The notes below the pieces were generated by a model. It saw only the letters and a list, made by a program, of their open reading frames with translations, made no database searches and was not told the origin of the DNA. From assembly GCA_045531435.1 (NCBI GenBank), contig JAZSDZ010000112.1, forward strand, positions 1-30,134: 30,134 nt of DNA. Reading direction: 5' to 3'. Shown in pieces: positions 24,442-30,134 of this stretch. Each line of letters starts with the position of its first letter. The first letter of the stretch is position 1. The stretch is from Fimenecus sp045531435. GTDB lineage: Bacteria; Bacillota; Clostridia; Oscillospirales; Acutalibacteraceae. The translations under genes and the position numbers were made by a program.

Positions 24442-24471
24442 ATTATACAATAATAGGCATATTATTTTCAA
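24442..24471 (-). promoter_or_regulatory. Sigma-A-type promoter of comM
   Basis: On the minus strand, TTGAAA (24466-24471), 18 nt, TATAAT (24442-24447). It lies about 28 nt upstream of the TTG start and back to back with the phosphohexomutase promoter. Confidence 0.55.
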
Positions 24472-24489
24472 TATTAAAATGAAATCATA

Positions 24490-24518
24490 TTTACATTTGA
24501 CAAAAAATAGGATAAAAT
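24490..24518 (+). promoter_or_regulatory. Sigma-A-type promoter of the phosphohexomutase gene
   Basis: TTTACA (24490-24495), 17 nt, TAAAAT (24513-24518). TTGACA at 24497-24502 is a second possible -35 but has no well-spaced -10. GGAGG at 24537-24541 then sets the ATG at 24548. Confidence 0.6.
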
Positions 24519-24547
24519 ATATTTAGAAAAGTTTTGGAGGTTTTATT

Positions 24548-26266
24548 ATGAATGATATAAACAAGCTCTATGATTTATGGCTTTCATCTGCTGTTGCGGA
24601 CAAGGATTTGATTCCTGAATTAGAAGGTATTAAGGGTAATGATGAGGCTATTCTTGACCGCTTTTATAAAAACCTTGAATTTGGTACTGCAGGGCTTCGT
24701 GGTGTTATCGGCGCCGGTACAAACAGAATGAATGTTTATACTGTTAATCAGGCAACCCAGGGTTTAGCAGATTATCTTAACGAAAGTTTTGAAAGTCCTT
24801 CAGTTGCAATTGCTTATGATTCAAGAATTAAATCAAAGGAATTTGCAGAAAGTGCAGCAGGTGTTCTTGCTGCAAACGGTATTAAAGTTTACATTTATCC
24901 TGAACTTGTACCAACTCCTATGCTTTCTTTTGCTGTAAGAAGACTTAATTGTTCATCAGGTATTATTATTACAGCAAGTCACAATCCTTCAAAATATAAT
25001 GGCTTTAAGTGCTATGACCCTAACGGTTATCAGATGACTGATGAAGCAGCAGAAAAAACATACAACTATATCCAGAACATTGATATGTTCACAGGTGTAA
25101 AAACAATGGATTTTGATGACGCGTTGGCTGAAGACATGGTCGATTTTATCGAAGATTGGCTTTATGATGAATTTTATAATAAAGTTCTTTCTTGTCGTGT
25201 AAATGCTGATGCAATTAAAAAGTCAGGACTTAAAATTATCTATACACCTCTTAATGGTGCAGGTAATAAGCCTGTTCGTAAAGTTTTTAAAATGGTAGGA
25301 ATTAAGGATGTAACTGTTGTTAAGGAACAGGAAAAGCCTGATGGTAATTTCCCTACTTGTCCTTATCCGAACCCTGAAATCCGTCAGGCATTTGAATGTG
25401 CAATTGAAACTGCAAAGGGAACAGATGCTGATTTATTACTCGCTACTGACCCTGACTGTGATCGTGTAGGAATTGCTGTCCGTGACGGCGATGACTATGT
25501 TCTTATGACAGGCAATGAAGTTGGTGCAATGCTTTGTGAATATCTTCTCTCTAACCTTAAAGAACAAGGAAACTTGCCTGAAAACCCTGTTGTCGTAAAA
25601 TCAATTGTAACTACACCGTTAATTGAAACAATTTGTAAGGAGTATGATGCTGAAGTTGCTGATTTGCTTACAGGTTTCAAATATATAGGTGAATTTATTA
25701 CTAAACTTGAAAAAGAAGGTAAAGAAGACAATTTTGTTGTTGGTATGGAAGAATCTTACGGATATCTTCGTGGTATTCATGCAAGGGATAAGGACGCAGT
25801 TGTTGCTTCTCTTATGATTGCTGAAATGGCTGCTGTATATAAGCTTAAAGGTATATCACTCAAACAGTTCATGGACAGCATTTATGAAAAGTACGGTATG
25901 TATCTTAATACAGTTCATAACTTTGCATTTGAAGGTGCAAGCGGTATGCAGAAGATGAGTGATATTATGAACTCGCTTCGTGAAAATGCACCAAAATCAT
26001 TTTCCCAAAAATCAGTTATTAAAGTTGCAGACTATCAGACAAGCAAGATTTATGATACTGTTTCAGGTAATGAGGAAAAGATTAATCTACCAAAATCAAA
26101 TGTTCTTTCTTATTCTCTTGAAGGTAATAGCAAGGTTATTGTTCGTCCGTCAGGAACTGAGCCAAAAATTAAGATTTATGTTACAGCTTGTGGTAACACA
26201 CGAGAAGAAGCAGAGAACTTATCAAAGACTATTTCTTCAGATGCAACTAAACTATTAGGAGAATAA
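24548..26266 (+). CDS. Phosphoglucomutase/phosphomannomutase (alpha-D-phosphohexomutase)
   Basis: The 572-residue protein has all four domains of the phosphohexomutase family, of PgcA-like length. The active-site phosphoserine is Ser144 in TASHNP; the metal-binding loop is TDPDCDRVG; sugar recognition is GMEESYGY; and the phosphate-binding loop is RPSGTEPKIK. FGTAGLRGVIG near residue 45 is also typical. It interconverts hexose 1- and 6-phosphates, giving glucose-1-phosphate for UDP-glucose, glycogen and cell-wall sugars, which links it to galE at 14.5 kb. GGAGG is well placed before the ATG. A 31-codon membrane ORF follows 3 nt later. Glucose against mannose specificity cannot be told by eye. 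Confidence 0.92.
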   Translation: MNDINKLYDLWLSSAVADKDLIPELEGIKGNDEAILDRFYKNLEFGTAGLRGVIGAGTNRMNVYTVNQATQGLADYLNESFESPSVAIAYDSRIKSKEFAESAAGVLAANGIKVYIYPELVPTPMLSFAVRRLNCSSGIIITASHNPSKYNGFKCYDPNGYQMTDEAAEKTYNYIQNIDMFTGVKTMDFDDALAEDMVDFIEDWLYDEFYNKVLSCRVNADAIKKSGLKIIYTPLNGAGNKPVRKVFKMVGIKDVTVVKEQEKPDGNFPTCPYPNPEIRQAFECAIETAKGTDADLLLATDPDCDRVGIAVRDGDDYVLMTGNEVGAMLCEYLLSNLKEQGNLPENPVVVKSIVTTPLIETICKEYDAEVADLLTGFKYIGEFITKLEKEGKEDNFVVGMEESYGYLRGIHARDKDAVVASLMIAEMAAVYKLKGISLKQFMDSIYEKYGMYLNTVHNFAFEGASGMQKMSDIMNSLRENAPKSFSQKSVIKVADYQTSKIYDTVSGNEEKINLPKSNVLSYSLEGNSKVIVRPSGTEPKIKIYVTACGNTREEAENLSKTISSDATKLLGE

Positions 26267-26269
26267 AAT

Positions 26270-26365
26270 ATGAATAGAGAAAAATTTGTGAAATTTGTTG
26301 CACTATTTCTTGCAGCAATAATGATATTAAGTACAGGAACTGCACTTTTACAGATTTTTATGTAG
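26270..26365 (+). CDS. 31-residue single-pass membrane miniprotein
   Basis: This short frame (MNREKFVKFVALF, then LAAIMILSTGTALLQIFM) has a charged N-terminus and one hydrophobic helix. A good ribosome binding site, AGGAG (26257-26261), lies 8 nt before the ATG, and a terminator follows 6 nt after the stop, so it is the last gene of the phosphohexomutase operon. Size and pattern resemble Prli42/DUF4044-type Firmicutes miniproteins, which in Listeria anchor the stressosome, but similarity of such short hydrophobic sequences is weak evidence. It is likely to be missed by gene callers. Confidence 0.6.
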   Translation: MNREKFVKFVALFLAAIMILSTGTALLQIFM

Positions 26366-26371
26366 TATTTT

Positions 26372-26396
26372 TGCCACGGAAATTCCGTGGCATTTA
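26372..26396 (+). terminator. Intrinsic terminator after the phosphohexomutase/miniprotein operon
   Basis: TGCCACGGAA (26372-26381) pairs with TTCCGTGGCA (26383-26392), followed by a short T tract. In practice the central AAATT-like bases form the loop. Confidence 0.8.
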
Positions 26397-26435
26397 TATT
26401 ATCTGTCATTTGTGAAATATATACATAAATTATTG

Positions 26436-26463
26436 TTGACATTAGTGTTTTTTGTGATATAAT
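26436..26463 (+). promoter_or_regulatory. Strong extended sigma-A promoter of the sigma factor gene
   Basis: TTGACA (26436-26441) and TATAAT (26458-26463), both perfect, 16 nt apart, with an extended -10 TGA directly before TATAAT. It lies 41 nt upstream of the TTG start. Confidence 0.75.
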
Positions 26464-26504
26464 AATATAAGTTATATGATGTCATAATATTTTGAGGTGG
26501 TTTC

Positions 26505-27098
26505 TTGAATTGTAGTTCGTATAACGAGTGTAGCGATAGTGTTCTTGTTGGACGAGCTAAAGCCGGGGATGGTAAGGCGCTGACCCTACTCATTGAAAAA
26601 TATATTGAATCTGTAAAATTCAAGGCATTATCTTTTAAGCGATTATGTATGGATGACCGTGAGGATTTGCATCAGGTTGGTATGATTAGTTTTCTGACTG
26701 CCATTTATTCTTATGATGAGTCCCGTGGTGCATCTTTTAACACATATATGTCGTGTGTTGTTGTAAAAAGGATGATGCGTGAATATCGTGATATGTGTAA
26801 GTACTCAAGCAGGTATATCGTTTCTGACCCTGAGTCTGACGAAATGTTCATTAAATTTGAATCAACGGAATTATCTCCTGAGGAGATTTATTTTTCAGAA
26901 TTCGATTTTGTTGAATTCCTTGATTTTTTAGAGTCTGATTTGTCTGCATTTGAAAAAGAGGTTTATAATTTTTATATGATGAATTTATCCTATGAAGAAA
27001 TAGGAAATACTCTCAAATGTACTGCAAAATCAGTGGATAATGCTTTGCAGCGAATCAAAAATAAGATACGAAAATTTCTGCAAAACAGAAATAAATAA
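26505..27098 (+). CDS. SigH-like RNA polymerase sigma factor
   Basis: The 197-residue sigma-70 family protein has region 2 (DREDLHQVGMISFLTAIYSYDESRGASFNTYMSCVV, ending in KRMMREYRD) and region 4 (LSAFEKEVYNFYMMNLSYEEIGNTL, then KSVDNALQRIKNKIRKFL). The region 4 end closely resembles Bacillus SigH (KSIDNALQRVKRK), the sigma factor for early stationary phase and sporulation onset. The start codon is TTG, with GAGGTGG 4 nt upstream. It has a consensus sigma-A promoter. A paralogue of SigH rather than SigH itself remains possible, so no symbol is given; the spore-former context (ypeB) supports SigH. Confidence 0.85.
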   Translation: MNCSSYNECSDSVLVGRAKAGDGKALTLLIEKYIESVKFKALSFKRLCMDDREDLHQVGMISFLTAIYSYDESRGASFNTYMSCVVVKRMMREYRDMCKYSSRYIVSDPESDEMFIKFESTELSPEEIYFSEFDFVEFLDFLESDLSAFEKEVYNFYMMNLSYEEIGNTLKCTAKSVDNALQRIKNKIRKFLQNRNK

Positions 27099-27123
27099 TA
27101 AATATGCCCTTAATTCATAGTGG

Positions 27124-27154
27124 AGCATTTTAAATGCTACGGTGCAAATCCGTA
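27124..27154 (+). promoter_or_regulatory. Two adjacent small hairpins in the leader of the zinc-ribbon gene
   Basis: AGCATTT-T-AAATGCT (27124-27138) is directly followed, sharing one base, by TACGG (27138-27142) pairing with CCGTA (27150-27154) around a TGCAAAT loop. GGTGCAAATCC recalls the cobalamin riboswitch core, but the other core elements are missing. Flanking CATA (27116-27119) and TATG (27153-27156) could close a junction. Function is unknown. Confidence 0.35.
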
Positions 27155-27187
27155 TGGGGTAAAAATAAATTTTGTGAGGTTATCGAA

Positions 27188-27463
27188 ATGTACGAAGACA
27201 AGACACTCATCTGTAAAACTTGTGGAAATGAATTTGTTTTCACAGCAGGTGAACAGGAATTTTATGCTGAGAAAGGACTTGTAAACGAGCCAAAGTCATG
27301 TAAAGAATGTCGTGTAGCACGCAAAAACGCTAATCGTGGCGAAAGAGTTTACCATACAGCTGTATGTGCTTCTTGTGGTGGCGAGGCAAAAATTCCTTTT
27401 GAACCAAAAGACGACAGACCTGTATATTGTAGCGATTGTTTCGCAAAAATGAAGAGCGAATAA
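27188..27463 (+). CDS. Small double zinc-ribbon protein
   Basis: The 91-residue protein carries two treble-clef or zinc-ribbon units with four CxxC pairs: CKTCG and CKECR in the first half, CASCG and CSDCF in the second. The first half (LICKTCGNEFVFTAGEQEFY, GLVNEPKSCKECR) matches the probable zinc-ribbon family found widely in Firmicutes, the second a CxxC-CxxC type motif. It probably binds one or two zinc ions; a nucleic-acid or ribosome-related role is possible but unproven. ATG 27188 is used because GAGGT lies at 27176-27180; the frame is open 54 nt upstream, but that stretch contains the hairpins. Confidence 0.8.
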   Translation: MYEDKTLICKTCGNEFVFTAGEQEFYAEKGLVNEPKSCKECRVARKNANRGERVYHTAVCASCGGEAKIPFEPKDDRPVYCSDCFAKMKSE

Positions 27464-27484
27464 TTCAAAATATAATATATACAT

Positions 27485-27513
27485 AAAGGCGCAAGGATTT
27501 CCTTGTGCTTTTT
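27485..27513 (+). terminator. Intrinsic terminator after the zinc-ribbon gene
   Basis: AAAGGCGCAAGG (27485-27496) pairs with CCTTGTGCTTTTT (27501-27513), including two G-U pairs, with further T residues downstream. Confidence 0.8.
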
Positions 27514-27536
27514 GTCTTTTAATTATTTAAATGTTG

Positions 27537-27565
27537 TTGATTTTTATTAGACATTGTGTTAAAAT
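27537..27565 (+). promoter_or_regulatory. Sigma-A-type promoter of the M28 peptidase gene
   Basis: TTGATT (27537-27542), 17 nt, TAAAAT (27560-27565), 30 nt upstream of the ATG; AGGGGGA at 27583-27589 is the ribosome binding site. Confidence 0.55.
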
Positions 27566-27595
27566 ATCATCATATTCTAATTAGGGGGATTCGTT

Positions 27596-28813
27596 ATGGA
27601 TTTGAAGAAAATTATTGACAAAAAGAACGATGCTGCGCAATTTATGATTGATGAAATCACTCATATTTGCACAAAGTTTGAAAAAAGAGGTCCTGGCTCA
27701 TATGGTGAACAACAAGCTTGTGAGTATATGGCTGAACAGTTAAAGGAATTAGGTTGTGAAACAACTTATGTTGATGAATTTAAAGAAAACCCAGGTTCAT
27801 TCTTCGGTTGGATTTATATTACAATTTCATGTTGTTTCTTAGCACTTGCTTCATATTTCTTTATGCCTTTGCTTTCAATTATTTTTATTGTATTAGGTCT
27901 TACTCTTTGCGTATTGCAGTTTGGTCTTTACAAGAAAACAGTTGACAAACTTTTCAAAGAAAAGATTGGTCATAATGCAGCAGGTTTTAAAAAGCCAACA
28001 GGCGAAGTAAAAAGAAGAATTATCTTCAACGGTCACCCTGATGGTGCTTGGGAATGGCCTTTCAAATACAAGTTTACATATCTTGGATTTGATATCCATA
28101 TGATTGTATGCTTTATCGGTGCATTCTATACAATCGGCATTGCAATCGCTAATGTAGCCGGTGTACTTCCACCTGAACTTGCTACTAAACTTGGACTTTG
28201 TGGTCTTGTTTTTACACCATTCTGGTTCGGACTTTACTTTATGTGGAACAGAAACAAGATTGTTGACGGTGCTAATGATAACCTTTCAGGTTGCTATATT
28301 GGTATCGCAATCCTTAAAGCACTTAAAGATGAAGGCATTGAACTTGAAAATACAGAAATAGGCGTTGTCCTCACAGGTTCTGAAGAAGCAGGCCTTCGCG
28401 GTGCAAAAGCTTGGTGTGAGGCACACGCTCACGAATTTAATGATGTTCCTACATTTGTTTATTCTTATGATACAATCGCACAGCCAGAATATATGCAGGC
28501 AAACTACCGTGACCTTAATGGTACTGTAAAGGTGGACAAGGACGTTTCAGACCTTTATGTTGAGGCTTGTGAGGAACTTGGAATTAAGTGTGGTAAGGGT
28601 ATTGTTCCTCCACTTGGTGGTGCAACTGACTCTGCTGCATTTGCTCAGGCAGGTATGCGTTCAACAGGTATTACAGCTCTTAACCATGCTCTTCCGGATT
28701 TCTATCATACAAGACTTGATACACCTGAAAAACTCAACAAGAAATGCCTTGCAGATTGCTTTGCAGCAAGTGTTAAAGTTCTTGAAAAGTTCGACAATGG
28801 CGCAAAACAGTAA
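27596..28813 (+). CDS. M28-family membrane metallopeptidase
   Basis: The 405-residue protein has the M28 aminopeptidase fold interrupted by membrane helices. Expected metal and catalytic residues are visible: His147 and Asp149 in NGHPDG, Asp228 in GANDNLSG, Glu263/Glu264 in GSEEAGLRG, Asp292 in YSYDTI, and His371 in YHTRLDTPE. Two hydrophobic pairs of segments (about 70-112 and 165-218) suggest four membrane crossings inserted in the peptidase domain, an uncommon arrangement. It probably removes N-terminal residues from peptides; which side of the membrane the active site faces is not clear, and no signal peptide is seen. It is monocistronic, with its own promoter and terminator. Confidence 0.85.
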   Translation: MDLKKIIDKKNDAAQFMIDEITHICTKFEKRGPGSYGEQQACEYMAEQLKELGCETTYVDEFKENPGSFFGWIYITISCCFLALASYFFMPLLSIIFIVLGLTLCVLQFGLYKKTVDKLFKEKIGHNAAGFKKPTGEVKRRIIFNGHPDGAWEWPFKYKFTYLGFDIHMIVCFIGAFYTIGIAIANVAGVLPPELATKLGLCGLVFTPFWFGLYFMWNRNKIVDGANDNLSGCYIGIAILKALKDEGIELENTEIGVVLTGSEEAGLRGAKAWCEAHAHEFNDVPTFVYSYDTIAQPEYMQANYRDLNGTVKVDKDVSDLYVEACEELGIKCGKGIVPPLGGATDSAAFAQAGMRSTGITALNHALPDFYHTRLDTPEKLNKKCLADCFAASVKVLEKFDNGAKQ

Positions 28814-28823
28814 TCTATGATTT

Positions 28824-28859
28824 ATCTCCTCTACTATAAAAGAGTAGGGGAGATTTTTT
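28824..28859 (+). terminator. Intrinsic terminator after the M28 peptidase gene
   Basis: ATCTCCTCTACT (28824-28835) pairs with AGTAGGGGAGAT (28843-28854), one G-U pair, followed by a T run to 28859. The stem is 12 bp. Confidence 0.9.
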
Positions 28860-28890
28860 GATATTATGTTCATTTTTTGTTCAAATATCA

Positions 28891-28919
28891 TTGAATTAAA
28901 TACATCTTTGTGGTATAAT
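28891..28919 (+). promoter_or_regulatory. Extended sigma-A promoter of the symporter gene
   Basis: TTGAAT (28891-28896), 17 nt, TATAAT (28914-28919), with an extended -10 TGG directly before TATAAT. It lies 31 nt upstream of the ATG. Confidence 0.7.
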
Positions 28920-28950
28920 ACTTAGCATCATATAATGAAAGAGGGATTTT

Positions 28951-30134
28951 ATGAAAATCAATGACCTTTTGCACAAGGTTTATGGCACAAATCCTAATGA
29001 CACAAGCAGTCTTCAGCCAAAAGAAGCACTTGCTTACGGTATCGCAGGTTTTGGTCAGAACTTTGTTTGCACAATTATAGGTTCATACCTTACAATTTTC
29101 TTGACAGATGCACTTCTTTTCGGTGCTGAAGGTGTTACAATCGGTAGTCTTGCAGGTTCAATGGCAGTTGCTTATTTGATGCTTGGTACTCGAATTTTTG
29201 ACGCTTTCAATGACCCAATTATGGGTTCAATCGTTGACAAGACAAGAACAAAGTGGGGTAAATGTCGTCCTTATCTTAAGTGGATGGCAATTCCGATTGC
29301 AATTATGACTATTGCTTGTTTCTTACCTGTATTCCAGGCAAAAGCAACATCAACATTTATTATTATTGCAATTATTTATGTTATCTGGTCAGTTGTTTAC
29401 ACAGTTGCTGACGTTCCTTATTGGGGACTTTCAACTTGTATGACCAATGACACCGTTGTTCGTGGTAATCTTCTTACAGTTACTCGTCTTCTTTGCACTT
29501 TGGGTGCAGGTATCGTTACTGTATTTATTCCAATCATTACAAACGGAATTACAGCAAAATACAAGTATTCTGCTGATATGCTTGACCAGATTAAGGTTGA
29601 TAAGGCTGCTGAAATTGCTAGTCTTGTTGAAAAACAGGGCCTTACTGTTGAAGAAGCGGCAAACACATTTATCAACACTGTTATCAAGGGTCAGGAAATG
29701 GCTAATGCTGACACTCTTAAATGGACATATTTTATTGCAGCAGTTGTTCTTGTTGTTGCAGCTGTCCCAATGTTCTTCTATGGCTTTAAGAACACAAAAG
29801 AACGTTTCACAGCAGATGATAACCCACCAAGCTTTGGTCACAATATGGTGCTCCTCTTCAAGAATAAAGAACTTCTCCTTATTGTTCTTTCAGGTATTCT
29901 CGGCGGTGCAAGAATGGTTTATACATATACCGGCGGCCTCTACTTTGCTAAATATGTTCTTCAGAACGAGGGTATGTACAGCCTTATTACACTCCTTGTT
30001 GTTCCGGGCGGTCTTGTGGCATCTCTTCTTGTTCCGTGGATGTCAAAGAAGTTCACAAAGAAGTGGGCATATATTATGGTTCATCTCTTTGGTGGCGTAG
30101 TAATGGCAGTTATGTACTTTGTGGAAGTCGGAGG
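28951..30134 (+). CDS. GPH-family sugar:cation symporter (3' partial)
   Basis: The frame stays open to the right edge; 394 full codons are visible of a usual 450-500. GAGGG at 28941-28945 sets the ATG. Early residues contain the family signature AYGIAGFGQNF followed by membrane segments, then RIFDAFNDPIMGSIVDKTRTKWGKCRPYLKW, which matches the MelB-type cation/substrate motif (Asp residues after RxFD and NDP). DVPYWGLST is another hallmark. An extra-cytoplasmic insertion of about 50 residues (VDKAAEIASLVEKQG, TVEEAANTF) sits between helices, as in some gut Clostridia members. It imports a glycoside or other sugar with Na+ or H+; the substrate would normally be suggested by the next gene, which lies outside the window. 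Confidence 0.9.
   Translation, partial: MKINDLLHKVYGTNPNDTSSLQPKEALAYGIAGFGQNFVCTIIGSYLTIFLTDALLFGAEGVTIGSLAGSMAVAYLMLGTRIFDAFNDPIMGSIVDKTRTKWGKCRPYLKWMAIPIAIMTIACFLPVFQAKATSTFIIIAIIYVIWSVVYTVADVPYWGLSTCMTNDTVVRGNLLTVTRLLCTLGAGIVTVFIPIITNGITAKYKYSADMLDQIKVDKAAEIASLVEKQGLTVEEAANTFINTVIKGQEMANADTLKWTYFIAAVVLVVAAVPMFFYGFKNTKERFTADDNPPSFGHNMVLLFKNKELLLIVLSGILGGARMVYTYTGGLYFAKYVLQNEGMYSLITLLVVPGGLVASLLVPWMSKKFTKKWAYIMVHLFGGVVMAVMYFVEVG

Noticed and set aside
27099..27187. A cobalamin riboswitch upstream of the zinc-ribbon gene
   Set aside because: Only a GGTGCAAATCC-like string is present; the region is far too short and the rest of the conserved core is missing.
29447..30100. A 217-codon frame near the right edge
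   Set aside because: Leu/Ser/Gln-rich shadow in another frame of the GPH symporter gene, which starts at 28951 and runs off the edge.
1..30134. CRISPR arrays, tRNA genes, insertion sequences, prophage or attachment sites
   Set aside because: No regularly spaced repeats, no tRNA-like cloverleaf with a GGTTCRA-type T arm, no transposase or integrase frame, and no flanking direct repeats were seen on reading both strands.

Overview
The window is a 30 kb chromosomal segment of a low-GC, endospore-forming Clostridia bacterium, most likely an Oscillospiraceae/Ruminococcaceae-type gut anaerobe. This is inferred from several things: AT-rich codon use; a secreted BspA-type leucine-rich-repeat protein ending in a type I dockerin; a bile salt hydrolase-type Ntn hydrolase; the germination protein YpeB; a SigH-like sigma factor; and TTG/GTG starts with GGAGG-type ribosome binding sites. 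I see no phage, insertion sequence, CRISPR array or tRNA.

Layout. 1-5.6 kb: the 3' part of the LRR-dockerin protein; a convergent FliB-type lysine N-methylase; an MFS transporter followed by a bile salt hydrolase family enzyme; and pnuC. pnuC has its own consensus promoter inside the preceding gene and a structured leader ending in a terminator just before its ribosome binding site. 5.6-7.4 kb, minus strand: ypeB without sleB, followed by a small lipoprotein with 11-residue repeats. 7.4-17.9 kb: a long run of plus-strand genes without an obvious internal terminator: cysteine desulfurase, thiI, pncC, a class B sortase, a sortase paralogue lacking catalytic His and Cys, a membrane protein joining a degenerate CinA-like region to a SpoIID-like domain, galE, lemA, a TPM-domain protein, a HAD phosphatase and the RNase P RNA. 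18-22.9 kb: a secreted family I.5-type lipase, a small membrane protein with its start in a long hairpin loop, recD2, and a TPP riboswitch controlling thiT. 22.9-30.1 kb: comM (minus), a phosphohexomutase with a 31-codon membrane ORF, a SigH-like sigma factor, a zinc-ribbon protein, an M28-family membrane peptidase, and the start of a GPH-type sugar symporter that runs off the right edge.

How the genes connect. The cysteine desulfurase supplies sulfur to ThiI for 4-thiouridine in tRNA. PnuC (import of a nicotinamide or related vitamin) and PncC (NMN deamidation) fit NAD salvage. Phosphohexomutase and GalE fit UDP-sugar supply. The sortase, pseudosortase, CinA-like/SpoIID fusion, LemA and TPM genes suggest an envelope module.

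The most unusual items are the catalytically dead sortase beside an active one, the CinA-like/SpoIID fusion protein, and the pnuC leader that behaves like an unassigned riboswitch. Family assignments rest on reading motifs by eye; no searches were run.
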